From Monilinia fructicola (taxonomy: Eukaryota; Ascomycota; Leotiomycetes; Helotiales; Sclerotiniaceae), in contig VICG01000002.1 of the NCBI GenBank assembly GCA_008692225.1, forward strand, positions 2,029,501 through 2,093,500: DNA of 64,000 nucleotides, in the 5' to 3' direction. Shown piece by piece: positions 33,714 through 46,433 of this stretch. A model generated the notes under the pieces. The model searched no databases and was not told the origin of the DNA. It saw only the letters and a program-made list of their open reading frames with translations. Positions within the stretch are counted from its first letter, which is position 1. Every line of letters starts with the position of its first letter. Position numbers and translations under genes: made by a program.

Positions 33714-36700
33714 CTACAAAGTCTCCATTATTGTCGCTGTCGGAATTGCTGCTCTAGCAAAATCCTCTCTTCGAATACCACTCTTGTCACACATGGCCCT
33801 GAAAATTCCACCTTGGTCCCATAACTTAATCGGTTCATCCAATTCCGCAATCGTGCCCTTGTCCATCACGCAAATGCGATCATATCCGATAATTGTCTTC
33901 AGTCTATGAGCGATACACAACAATGTCTTGCCCTTGAACCCTTCTTGGATGGTTCTTTGAATCTTCTCATCAGTTTCCATATCAACAGAACTGGTAGCTT
34001 CATCACAAACAATGATTTGTGAACCACGAACAAGAGCGCGTGCAAGAGCCATTAGTTGTCGTTGGCCGAGCGAATAATTCAATCCCTCATCTTCCACTAT
34101 GGAATCGAGGTGTATACGTCCTGTAACTTCATCTTCGAGATTCGAATTTGAGGCCACAAGATCAGATTGCCGGAGCGCGGACCATAACTCCAGATCACTG
34201 TGTTCACCAAATGGATCCAAGTTGCTTCTGATCGTTCCCTTGAACAAGGTCGGGTCTTGTGGAATGATAGCAAGACGAGATCGTAGGTCATGAAGACCAA
34301 CCTTGCTGATGTCTACGCCATCAACGGTAATTGAACCACCCGAGATTTCAACAAGTCGGAATAGTGTTGACATGATGCTTGACTTTCCAGCACCTGTACG
34401 ACCAACCACACCAATACGCTCGCCACCTCTGACGTGCATTGATAAGCCAGACAAAACCAGCGGCAGATTTTCTCTGTATCGCATTTGTACATCATTGAAA
34501 ATAATCTCGCCGCTTTCAGGCCAAGATGGGCGAACTTCTATTGTATGAAGAGGCGCCTCCTCTTCTAACGACGTGCCGTAGTAGTGGATACGTTCTGTGG
34601 CATTCATTCCGTTCTCAACTTCCGCCAATTGGCGAACAGTAAACTGGATCATCTGAACAATAGAGAGAATGTAGGACAGTACCAATCCTGCAGTCGATGG
34701 CCCCACGGAGAATCTAGAAGTAACCACTAGAATACCAGTTACGAACACTAAGAGATTTCCGATAATATCAAGACGAGTTGATAACCACCGCTGATTAGAG
34801 AAGGTAAGGAAATAAGCGGAATCCATTTCATCAATGGCCTTTCTCAAATCGGTAATAAATCGGTCCTGAAGTCCATAGGCTCGAATGGTAGCCGTTCCTG
34901 AAAGTCCTTCACTGAATTTAGCAAAGACATTTGATCGAAAAACCGATTCAAAGCGCTTCATTTCCCGTGCTGATGCTCGATAATATCCGGCTGCGAAGAT
35001 GAAAAGTACTAAGAGTGGTCCAAGAGCGATAGCAAAATAATGAAAGTAAGCAATGATTAAGGCAAACACCGAAATGATCATGGCCATGGTTAGAAAGTAC
35101 ATTCGCATGGCATCGGTAAGGTTATTGTCCATAACATCAACATCCCGTGAGAATCTGTTGGTGATACGTCCGAGCGGGGTTGTATCGAAGAAGGACATGG
35201 GTGCTCGGAGTGTTTTGGTAATCGCCTTGCTAAGCATTTTCTTACTTGCAATTGTTCCTAAAATCGTGAGAGCTCTGATACCATGAGGTCAGCAAAGTTT
35301 GCACTCGAGTTGGTCAGAGGGAAAGATGGTGCACCTACAAAGCAAAGAGGAACAACAGCAAGGCTTGACCTGCACCAAGAGCAGCGTATACTCCAATATA
35401 TACAGCATTTGAGTATCCAAACTTGTTGCTTGTCCACCACGAAAGCCATAAACTAGTGGCAATATTTGCACCTTGAGAAAGTAGAAGGAGTAAAAATACA
35501 AGAGTTGCGTTCCAAAGACTACCAGATGCCCTTATATAATCAATATAGACTGACCATGAAACACTCTTGACAGATCTCTCCTCAGCTTGCATCAAACCTG
35601 GGGCCTTGTGTTTCTTCTTGTCGGACTTTTTCTCTTCGGTGACTTTTTCCTCCTCGGCATTTGGTTCATGCTCTTCTTCGACTGCAGTTGTCTCCATGAG
35701 TTGTTGGAAACCAACATGGTTGCCCATGAGGTTGCTAAATGTATCAATAGCTTGAATCTTGCCTTCTTCCATCCATATGATCCTATCACAGCGATTCAAT
35801 ACCCATAGCTGATGGGTAGCCAGGATTCTAGCTTTGTCCTTCAACAGACCCATAATCGCATTGTCGAAGATGTGACGACCAACATGTGCATCGACGGCAC
35901 TCAATGGATCGTCCATCAGGATCAAATCAGCATCGAAGTAAATTGCTCGTGCAATATTCATTCTTTGTTTCTGACCTCCAGATACAGTGATACCCCTCTC
36001 GCCAATTTCGGTTTGATCGCCATTTGGTAGCATGTCCAGATCAGGCCTTAGAGCACAAGCATCAATAACCTTGTTGTACCATGATTTATTCATATCCTTT
36101 CCAAACAGTATGTTCTCTCTAACAGTAGCATTCTGAATCCAAGCGTATTGTGGGCAAAAGGCTCGATCAGCACCCATGATCATCTCTCCCTTGGTCTTTC
36201 GCATGTCCCCTGCGAGAGCTCCGAGCAAAGAGCTCTTACCACTTCCAACTCCACCGATAACAGCCACCAATTCGTTTCTTCCAATGGTAAAATTCATGTT
36301 TTGCAAACTGAATGGCTCTTGGTCTCCATTTACAGTACTAGCATCATCGGGAGCTTGCTCAGGGGTACTTTCGGCAGCTTTCTCGTCTTTGACAGTGTGT
36401 TTCTTAACCCCCTTCTCGGCTTTAATTTCAGCTTTCGTTGGCTTTTTCCCGGGAGGTCCGGCATTATCTGGATCTTGAGTCGCTGTTCGTTCCCAAGTAA
36501 AATCGGCACCCTGTAAAACGATGGCTCCTTCTAGCTCGTGGTCTGGTTTGGCATCATCTTCCTGTTCTTCACTGAGTAAATATTCTTGAATTCGATAAAT
36601 CGATGACCAAGCATCAATGACCTGCCCGATGACCATAGGTAATAGGTTTAGAGGCAATCTTAAAGAGTTGAATAGAGCAAGCGACGAGAACACACGTGCT

Positions 36701-38615
36701 GGACTAAGCCCATGACTCGTCAAGCTATAAGTAATGAAAGCTAACATCGAAGCAAAGATAGGCATAGACATGCTGTTGAAGATCAGAGAGTCAGTGATTG
36801 CCCGTCAAGATATAAACGCTTATAGGTGAGAATGAGAGGCGAGAGTTTCATTTAAAAGCGAGGACGTGTTTGGGGACGATGAAATTCGTATGCTCCTATT
36901 ACTTCAAGTATCTCAAGGACCTTTGGTTGTTTGAAATACTATGAATGTTCCCGATGATTTTAAGTATATCCAGGGTTTTCAATGCCTGAAAAGCTTGCGG
37001 TTGAGGAGTAAAATTTGGTATGAAAACAATATGAAATTGGGGTAAAATACCTGACTGCATTAATGGCATTTCGGATAGATAATAAAATCTGAATGGAGCG
37101 AATCTCCTTGTTCCTGATTGCAGCAAGTCTGTCAAGAAATGCTGTCTCCCAACCGAAATATTTCACAAATCGAACTGCCTGAAGAATCTCTTGCGTCAAG
37201 CTAACTCTCTGGTCGGTGATCTTGTTTATAGTCTTTCTTCTTGCGAAGAGTCCCTTGACAGCCTTCGTCAATAAGGGGAGACCAACTACAAGTAGTCCGA
37301 AACCTGCAAGAGCGCTGTAGGTCAAATTGATGAGAAGTAGTATGAGGGTGATGATGCAAGAGACAGGGGCCGTCCATACCAAGTGGAACATGCCACTTGC
37401 CTGGTCGACACGGTATGTATCGACTGACATGAGATTTACCACTCTTCCATTAGCCCATCCAGTACCATCACCTGCTATGCCACGTCCAGCATCTGGTGCT
37501 CCTTTTGGACCAGCCCCTTTCGAATTCTTCTTTCCTCTCTTACCTTTAGCTTGTTCGACGAGATCTTGAGCTTTCTGTGCATCCTTTTCATCTTCTTGGC
37601 TCTTGATTGAACGTCCTCCAGCCTTGGCCCTCCCAGATATTTTCATGGCTTTTTCAAAAATGGCCGAAATAAGCACCGCTCTCGATTGGCCTCCAACCAT
37701 CATTCCACGATAGATAAACTGATTGGTGCCCAAAGATTGCAACATTTGCATTATAGTGATTCCAAATACAAGTCCTAACCCTTTTCCAATATTCGGTGCT
37801 GGAAGTCCTTCCTGTGCTGCTATGTATGCGTCCGAGGCGAATGCGATGAGATATCGTAAAGTGAATGGCGACACGACTTGGAGGATATTGGATACAAATT
37901 GGCAAACTCCTCCTAACCAGAACTCAAATTTGAATGTTTCGTGCATCGCCCATATCAAGGGATATTTGTCTCCATTCGCCACTCTTCTCCTAAATGAAGC
38001 TTGTAGTTTATCGGATAATAAGTCTACACTTCTATTGGGGTTCACCGTCCATATATCGTTGTGTTCGAGTTGCCGACGGTATCCCGCCTAGAAATGATTA
38101 GTTTATGAGGCGCATCAAGTTTATTAGAACCGGAAACTTACACTCATGATAGGTGCCATCCATTGGAAGTAAACTAAAGACAGAAACGAAGCTGTGTACT
38201 CCTTGGATGGTGTTCGATTTTCTGGAACGGGAGGAACTGCCCCCCATCTTAATGGATTGATCTTTTTGTACCACGCTTTCTTCACAGGTTGGTACACATG
38301 TGAATCTGTTCTCGTTACCGCACTGTTTGACGTAGCATAGCTTTGAACCTGTTTCATCTCTGGCCTTTTCTCATGATCAATTTCTCCTTGGGATGAATGG
38401 CTATTCACATTATCTGGGCGTGAAATGTCCATATATTCCTTCTCCTGATCCTTGACATCGATAGAGTTGTCATGAGTTGATAGCTCTCCATGCCTTTCCA
38501 AGTATTCCCTATCAGAGCCATCTTCATCTCGTGGTTCATCATGAGTTGTATCTTCCAAGGCGGCAGCAGGATCAGAAGGGGCGAATTGTTTCTCATGATC
38601 AGGAGGGTCTCCCAT
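33714..38615 (-). CDS. ABCC-type multidrug transporter, YOR1-like
   Basis: Exons 38615-38142, 38087-37051, 36772-35339 and 35274-33714 keep frame and give 1501 residues. The second intron is long at 278 nt. Layout is TMD1-NBD1-TMD2-NBD2 without the extra N-terminal membrane domain, as in yeast Yor1. NBD1 has Walker A GGVGSGKSS (from Gly677), signature VSGGQKQRMNIARA and Walker B DLILMDDPLSAVD. NBD2 has Walker A GRTGAGKSS (from Gly1273), a divergent signature YSLGQRQLMALARA and Walker B QIIVCDEATSSVD. TMD1 carries a Gly/Lys-rich insert (GKRGKKNSKGAGPKGAPDAG). It is a likely plasma-membrane or vacuolar exporter of organic anions or drugs, and not obviously part of the PKS cluster. Confidence 0.92.
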
Positions 38616-40916
38616 ATTGAAGCTTCTTGATCAGAAGTTCTTCGTCTCTTTTTGTGTTCCTTTCAGAGCGATCACCAGTGGATGTATGTATTGGGTAGAG
38701 AAATCACACAAGTCGCAAAAGCATCACAAAACACAATAGACGGGAAACAGTGCATCTTATCATTTATTTGATTGTCGCCTCTTTCCAGGTATAATCAGAG
38801 GACAGTGCATCCATCCATCATTGACTGATCTTTTTTTTCCAATGGGATTTTACCCAAATAGGTATAAATCAGGATATATGGACAACCTTGGAATGCCCAT
38901 ACGGTCTGATGGGAAGTTGGCATGGGGCAAAAGATTTCTAGAGTGCTCTAGCGTGATGGTTTGCTTTACCAATACAAGTAAGCAGCATATTGAAGAAGGA
39001 GGGAGGAAGGATCCATGGATGAAGAAAGAAGCAAAGGCCGGCTGGAACACGAAGAGTGGAAAAAGGTGGGAGAATTCCCAAGAACCAATCGGTCCATGTG
39101 AAGACTGAAGACCGATGTAGGATTATATGACGGATGGATGATATGATTGGATGACTTGGCTAGAATGTTTTGCAAATGGATTAGTCATCTAAGCAAGATC
39201 GGTCCCGAGACGAGATGAGGGCTCGAGAAGCGGTAAGAGGTGTTCAAAAGATGTCCTTCCTCCCGCTTCACCTACGTCCCCTTTCTTAGTCTTTCTTGTA
39301 TTTGTATGTACGGACTCCGGAGTAGTGATGATAGTAGTGATGATAGTAACGATGATGGTGATGATGATTCGTTCAATCATCGAGCCCCGTCGGAGGTGAG
39401 GGTGAGCTCAATGAGGATCGTCTGTGCTGCCGTGGCACTTGCTGCTCAGTGGAAAGTATATCAAGTGGAGCAAGAAGCTCACGAAGCTCAACAAGCTCAA
39501 CAAGCTCACCAAGCATTCGTTAAGACCTGGTTGCCGCCTTTTAACCCTTCAACCTTTCAACCTTTTAACCTTCTACGGCTAAGATTATCTCTTGTACTGT
39601 GCAATAGTCTGTATTGTGACTATTGTCCTTGTATAGTATGTATACTGGTACAGGTAGCATCCAGAAAAGTTAATCTGAATGGATAGATCCGTTTGTTTAA
39701 ACTTTTCTGACAAATACAGGACAACAAATAGATTGATTGTACTTACTGCATTGCATGTACTCCGTACATCCTTCCTTGCCTTTCCTTTCAACCACATCCT
39801 GTCACCTAGGGATACTCCGTATTCCTCGGGACCGAACTTGTATCAGACTACCACGTGACTATCTAGATACGAGACCACCAGTGGTGGACTTCCCTTGGTA
39901 CTTACTACTTACTGACCAGAGTCCATCTCGGGCATCGGAATCCAAGTAATCATCCGGTCCCATTTCAAAACTACAGTATCAACCGTTGCGTCGCGATCGG
40001 TCATCTCCTCAATCACACTTCACCCCATGATTCTTTCGTTATCTTGTACAAACCCGTTGGCAGCTCTTTTCAACCTCCAGTCATTCATTCCTCCTACATA
40101 GCACATATATCATGCCGTCGTATCCAAATTCAACAAGGCTAACACCCCTCCTCAACATGCTCAATCACATGACTTCGGACCCGGAGTGGAATTTTCTCCT
40201 TCATTTCTTAATTTTCTCTTCCCAACTCGGTCATCGAAATGAACCATCGTGGTATTCCAGATTCCAAGGTTGGAGGTTCCTTCCGTACGGAGTAAGCCCC
40301 TTCCACTTCTTGATAAGAGGCGGGGCGTGAAGGTCACCGAGTCGGGTGGATTTAAGATATCTCCTTGATATACAGAGTAGTAGATAGTTCTTTCTTACAT
40401 CTTTACCATCTTTGCCATAAGCGTCCTCATCTTACAATATCAACTTTTCTTTTCCCCTCTTTCCTTTAATTCCCGTTCCCGTTTTCTCGTAATTTTTGAT
40501 GCACGAAAATATGGCGTGGCCTAGATGATTCTCTCATGCATGCGACACTGTTGAAAATGATCAATACAGGTCATGTCGTACGGCGCCGGCGGTCAGACTT
40601 ACTTCATGTTCCTTCCTGCCTCATATTCCTCCTGAGGTCAACAAAAGCACCGGTACCAACACGTCCTTGGAATATTATCAAAGTCGTGGGCTAATTATAT
40701 ATCGAGCCCAATTCTGTCCTACTTGGCCCATTCTTAAAACCAGTGTTGCAATGAGATCTAACGCCCGTGTCATATTATCTGATATATTTTGCTGTTGTTC
40801 AATTCAGCTTGTTTACTCAAAAGCTTGTGTCACCTACAACTTTTAATCAGATTTATTCAAATTCACATAACATGCCGTCTTTCAAAGATTAGTCTAACAA
40901 TCAACAATGTTCCATT
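38616..40916. other. 2.3-kb gene-free stretch
   Basis: Divergent-side flank of the ABC transporter and 3' flank of the dioxygenase gene. Contains GATGATAGTAGTGAT-type repeats (39322-39370) and an AAGCTCACCAAG-type repeat (39474-39514). No gene supported on either strand. Confidence 0.5.
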
Positions 40917-42409
40917 CTAATCATCATTCAGTCCCAGTGCTTCTCTTCTTGACTTCGCTCCCGGTTCATAGTAAGGCTTCTCCGCCAAACTTGTAACTCT
41001 TGTTCCATGTCTCTCTTCAGTTCCTTCATAATCCCAACTCGCGTTATGAATTGTAACCCTATTATCCTATTCGATTTTTCATTAGCATCTCGTCGCTTAT
41101 TACCCCTTCATTTTTTTCGCACTCTCAATCTTAAACACAAAACGATTGAAGATACTGAAAAGGAAAACTTACCCAAATAGCACTAGTTCCAGCTGTCCAC
41201 TTAAACCTCACCTGGATATCCACATTCTTCTCATAAACATCATATAAATAACCCAAAATTAAATCGCTCTCCGCTTTGTCCAACCCGACAATCGACTTCG
41301 TCATAGCTCTGTTCACCCACAGCGCCTTCCATCCTGTGACAGGATGAACACGTACCAGAGGATGCACTCGTTCTATGTGTTTTGGTCCAGCATTTGGGTC
41401 ATCCCGATCGAGATATGTATGCGCGGAGACGTAAATTGCTTCTCTTCCATCGATGATTTTGCGGAATTCGGGGGATAATTTACTGTAAGCGGCATAGCCT
41501 GATGCCCAGAGCGTGTCGCCTCCTACCTCGGGAACAGTATCATTGTGTAGGTGGGTGATACCTGCGGGATGAAGTTCGTGCACCAGATCTCTTTGAAGCC
41601 TTCATGTTAGTATGACTCTCCATCTACACTCGAGCGGGTAAGGGAAATGAGAAAACGTACGTATGCCATCGGCTGGCACCTCCGGGGTTTCTAAAATCTG
41701 TCCTTCCTGATTTCTCACTTGCTTGCAATGCAGGCCAGATAACCGTTACGCCTGGTAGTCCTGGTACATGCGGCACTTGTGGCTATAATTCAGCACATCA
41801 GCAATCATCCTTGTCCCCAATACACAGAGCAAACCTACGTGAACCTCGACCTCGCCCCACCAGACTCCCAAATCCCTTTGGACTTTTGGGCTCAGACCAT
41901 CCTGTCCTCGGAAAAAGACAACACTTCTCTCCGCAACCAACAGGGCCACTTCATCTTTCTGCTCGTCGGTCAATTCATCCAGGCGAATGCCCGAGATTTC
42001 AGTCCCGATATTCTTGGTCAGATCCACGACTTTTCCATTATTCTTCTTGATGGCTTCGAAGAGGTTCTTCTTCGATTTATCGGCGCGGGATCCAGCATCG
42101 TGATGTTCTCGTGGGGTGTTGCGGATGTTGAGGACGTCTTGGACTGTAGTTCGTGGGAGGAGAATTAGTCTGCGACGTTTTACGCTTTGTGGATTGTGGA
42201 TTGAGTTCACGGATAGATGAAGAGGGAAACATACGGTATAAAGGACGGCCAGGACGCGTAGGATATCCATCTGAGAGATCAATCCCGGCCTTTTCCAAGC
42301 GAACCCGTGTGTTTGCAGGTATGGGCAGCGTGGGTTTTAGAGGCGAGGCAACATCTTTGATGGCGGCCGAGGGATGGATGGCGAGATCTTGGGTTGCGGA
42401 TGGAGCCAT
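40917..42409 (-). CDS. TauD/TfdA-family alpha-ketoglutarate-dependent dioxygenase
   Basis: Five exons, 42409-42235, 42143-41839, 41782-41661, 41590-41173 and 41066-40917, give 389 residues. The Fe(II) facial triad is visible: the HxD pair spans an exon junction (SRWHT joined to DLVHELHPAGITHLHND), and the distal His lies in the last exon (DNRVTIHNASWDYEG). GVVFFR-like SVVFFRGQD and GGDTLWASGYAAYSKLS are also family features, and an Arg near HGTRVTSLAEK should bind 2-oxoglutarate. Fungal relatives release sulfite from taurine or other sulfonates; the substrate here is not certain. The last exon is easily missed because it is short. Confidence 0.9.
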
Positions 42410-42564
42410 GATTGTTATTGAGAACGAACTCGGTATCTAAAGCTCACGCTCGGTATGATATTCAAGCTGAAGTAAGATTCACACGATAAAATGCAGTCAA
42501 AGAAAATCCAATACTGTAGATAGATAGGATAATGCCAGATCACATACGCCGACGCACCATGACT

Positions 42565-42592
42565 ACACACACACACATATATATATATATAA
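42565..42592 (+). repeat. (AC)n(AT)n compound microsatellite
   Basis: Roughly seven AC units followed by about seven AT units. Confidence 0.85.
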
Positions 42593-43392
42593 GCAACCCC
42601 CCTCCCCATCCCCCCAAGCCCGAAATCCAAACCCAATGTCCCACCAAACCCTTTCATTGATTTCTAATACTTATCTCCCCCTCCCACCATCGCCCCTACC
42701 TCACCACCACGCGGCCCAACGCCCCCCGCCCAGATCCCTCACCTCGAGATAAAACACCCGGCCAGCCTATCGCGGCCCGTCGATTTACCCGCTTCCCATC
42801 ATAGACAAACATGCGGGGTAAATCGCGTGCTGTGGTGTGCGTGGTGGGAGGGGTGCGCCGGGCTCGTGCGGCGCGCTGGGATTGGTGCAGAGGGGGCGCG
42901 TCGACGGTCCCGCGACGTTGTGGGTGCATGGTGTCATTTTTGGGGCTGGCTTGCGTGCTGGGGTGCCCCCCTTATCGGATGGATGATGGAATTTGGGGGG
43001 GGGATGGTGAGGTTGCGGCTGCTGGTGGTGCGTGTTTGGAGGGAGGGGTCACGGGTGTGCTTTGGTGGGGTGCGGTGGGGTGCGGTGCGGTGCGACTTGG
43101 TCACGGGATTGTATGGTACTGTATGGTTCTGTTGTGGGAGTGGGTGGGGTTTTGTGTGGTGTGTGTTGCTTTGTTGATGATGTAAGATTCGATACAATAT
43201 ACTTATTTTAGTAATTCATAATCTTACAATACAATACGATTCGGCAATTGCAAGACAACGAACGAGTCGTGCGGATCTGGACTCCAATGGATTTCGGAGT
43301 GTCCTCTCATGATGGTTTATCAAAATTGGGCAGAGGTGCTAGTATTGGTCTTACTGCGCTTTACGAGTTTATAGACGGGTTACGTTATGTTG

Positions 43393-43456
43393 CATCTCTT
43401 CTTGTTCTCATCTCTTCTTGTTCTCATCTCTTCTTGTTCTCATCTCTTCTTGTTCT
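43393..43456 (+). repeat. 16-bp minisatellite, four perfect copies
   Basis: Unit CATCTCTTCTTGTTCT repeated four times without a mismatch and without spacers. Confidence 0.9.
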
Positions 43457-43927
43457 CTTTTGTTTGAAGTTCATGAGATCGAGGATGCGGATGACGGTGT
43501 GGATGAGGATGAAGATAAAACTATCCCTATCCCGGTGATGAATTCTCTTTCCGTGCTCATATCTATCTACATAGTTACATATGTCAGATGCCCACCTACT
43601 CGGCAGAATCTCTACTATGTCGAGAGGTTCGAGAATTCCTGAGGAGATGAAAGGGCTCAGATCAAGTGGATAAACGAGATAAAGTTCGATGAGATAAAAG
43701 TTTATCCACATTTCGTGACTTCACGATAGCTGTTAAGAATCATCGGGCTGATCATGAATTGTGAGGTGTGTGTAGTAGGAGATGAATTGCTTGTTTCCAA
43801 GCGTGGATGGATGATTATTTGTCGGTGGTTTGGCTGATGAAAAGTTTCATACTGAAGCAATTCTAGGAGGTCTTTTCAATTGTTTATGATATTTTGCCTG
43901 TTGAAAATGGGTATAAGCGATTTTTCA

Positions 43928-44010
43928 TTGATTCATTGATTCATTGATTCGTTGATTCGTTGATTCGTTGATTCGTTGATTCGTTGATTCGTTGATTCGT
44001 TGATTCGTTG
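43928..44010 (+). repeat. 8-bp tandem repeat, about ten copies
   Basis: Unit TTGATTCR; the first few copies have A and the later copies G at the last position, indicating spread of one variant. Confidence 0.85.
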
Positions 44011-44570
44011 GAAATATCATTTGGATTTTCATGATAATTGGAGGCATTGAAACAAATGTACACAATAGATATGAGAGATCTTTTACAGACTCCATAGTAG
44101 GTTGAGTATATGTATTGGTATAGCTTGGGATTCCAGCTCCATTTCTATATCTTCATCAAATTCATCTCCATCTTCCCCTTCATCTTCGTCCTCCTCCTCG
44201 TCCTCCTCCTCGTCCTTGTCTTTCTCTGACATAAATTCACAAAGTTTGTTGTTTAGAAAAGTAGAGTTTCCTTGCGGTGTTCAACCAATTGCATCACAGA
44301 AAATGGAAAGAGAAACTATCGCATGGGAAGCAAACTGGCAACCATGCCATGATACATAAAATTTCAATATGGAAGTCATGACCATTCTTTCCAGTATATC
44401 TTTTAATCTTCAATTTATTTTCATCTCATTCCTCGCAGTATCCATCCGATACTCATACTCCCATTTCCAACATTTCTATCAGCATTCATTATTGCCATAC
44501 TTATTATTTTCTGGATTATTTTGACAACTTCGTTTTTACTCATCGATCGCTACTTTCCAAAATCATCAAC

Positions 44571-46136
44571 ATGGCTGACCACACCCCCGAGTTTCTAGAA
44601 GATGAAGTTCCTCTTGCTCCAAGTCACCATCAAATGGTGCACTGTGGATTGACTCGTCAGCAGATGGTTTTCGAATCTTTGGTTTCCTGGGCTATTGATT
44701 ATGAAGGAAAAGACCCTTGTCCCATCTGTTTTGAAGAATGTACGTATCAAACATCAGCTCCCTCAGTATGATAATGTGAACCAATAAAAGTATGACAGTG
44801 ACTACCACCCGAGTAGACGTTGGCAAGGATATTGAGCATTCTTCTTCGGGTCTTAATAATGGACGTCCTGAATTCCCAGTTCTCACACCGTGCATGCATA
44901 AATTTGGGAGCCTTTGTTTAGAACGTTGGCTTCTTGCTTCAGATTCTTGTCCTCTTTGCCGTAGGAAGCTCATTCCCCGACGAGAGCACAGACAGTTATG
45001 ATGATGCCCAATCCATGCAGCGTTCTCATTCCATTGAACCTATGAATACCTTCCCCTCTTTATCGAATCCTTTGACAGAAACCATGGGCATGCGCCAGGG
45101 AGACATGATGAATTTGAATACTGTCGTCCAACGCAGTCTAAGGCGATCTTTGTCCTTCGATAGCACTCAAAGCATGACAATGTTCGAACGACAGAGATGG
45201 AATGCTAGAATGGGTGGTTTGGGCTTCAGAAATCCTTTCTACGACGATCCTCGAAGTGTACCAACGGCTCGCTCAGATGGAAGAGGAGTTCACGCTCGTT
45301 CATCAACTCCTACCACTACACATGGCCATCCCCCTATCACATCAATTGCATCTCTTGCACCCAATACCACGTTGTATTCGAGGGGATGGATGCGTCGCGA
45401 CTATCCAGATGTCAACCTATCGAGTCATGGATTTGAACACGAAAACAACAATACTCAACCTTATATTCTAAGCAGAGAAACAAACAATTCTTTCTTAAAC
45501 CAAAGCTGGCTCAATTGGAATCATGTATCAGCGAGAGGTCGTAGAGAATTTACAAGCATACAGGGTTTGAGGAACCATCATCGTTCGATCAGAAACGCGT
45601 TAGAATTAGGCACGGGCGTAGGAACCGGTGCTGGGATGCCGAGAGGAGAAAGAACAACTTCATCCTGGAGAGGTTCTGCAACACCGAGAAGCGCTGAACC
45701 AACGAATGAATACTCCATAGCTAGAGCGATGGGACATGTCCTGGGTATGGCAACTGTGATTGGGTATGCTTATTTCTTCCACCAAGATCTTTCTTCTTAC
45801 TACCTGATCCTGTTCCCCAATCTCAAACTCCACTTTATGTTTTTTTAGGTGTACACTCCATTCCCTTTTGGATACAGCAGTACCTTTTCGTTTTCTTCCC
45901 AAATATTTCTTTGGGAGGCATTACTAACTCGCTGGTCTTCTAGCATGCCAAGAGCAGAGTGGAGAAATCCCGGCAGTTCCCTCGCGAGGAATTCAGTGAG
46001 TTCAGGTTCCAGCATAAGAACTCAACTGAGTGGGGTAAATAGAACAAGAAGGGTTGGTGCAGCTTCTAGTATCGAGGAAGACTTGGCCGGATTGCCTAGG
46101 CTGGGAAGTAGCATGTGGGCTCATTCACAGAGATAA
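44571..46136 (+). CDS. RING-finger-like protein with long disordered C-terminal part; frame junction unresolved
   Basis: Exon 1 is 44571-44739 and exon 2 starts at 44799, giving CPICFEELTTTRVDVGKD, then TPCMHKFGSLCLERWL and SCPLCRRKLIPRR. This is RING-like, but the fifth metal ligand is Gly (HKFG) where Cys or His is expected. After CPLC this frame stops at about 45001, while a long open frame shifted by +1 carries on to 45763 (SIEPMNTFPSLS onward). A well-supported last exon is 45944-46136, reached through a GTATGC donor and CTAAC branch point. The shift could be an intron 44961-44991 (31 nt, very short), an intron 44961-45078 (118 nt, ends TTTGACAG), or a real frameshift. The role is probably ubiquitin ligation, if the finger folds. 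Confidence 0.6.
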
Positions 46137-46433
46137 GTCGAAGATGAAATATGAGTGATGCAAACCCAATAGCGGTCGGGCAAGAATGGTTGGAAACACC
46201 CCATTAGCGACATGGGAGTAGGATTATTATCTTCAGCGACGATCACATTGCACTGCATGGAATATGACGCGAGGTCTAGCTAGAATAGACTCAATATTGA
46301 AGCGTAGGTGTATATACAAGAATAAAAAATTCACAACCAATATAGTGCGCCAGGCACTACATCACCATCACATATCCGCGCACCAAGGTCTCAACATCTC
46401 CACCTCTTGACAAACCCAGCCCTCCATTTCCAC

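Larger units (their letters stand above)
42410..44570. other. 2.2-kb gene-free stretch with repeats
   Basis: Upstream flank of the dioxygenase and promoter side of the RING gene. Includes a CA/TA tract, GT-rich GTGGGGTGCGGTG repeats near 43060-43180, a 16-bp minisatellite and an 8-bp repeat. The frames here are compositional. Confidence 0.55.

Noticed and set aside
42811..43185. 124-codon plus-strand frame
   Set aside because: Produced by GTGGGGTGCGGTG-type repeats; another frame over the same DNA is equally open.
43393..43456. Regularly spaced repeats suggesting a CRISPR-like array
   Set aside because: The 16-bp units are contiguous with no spacers, so this is a minisatellite; the genome is also eukaryotic.
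44102..44359. Ser-rich 85-codon frame
   Set aside because: Encoded by TCCTCCTCGTCC-type simple sequence with no start context or homology features.
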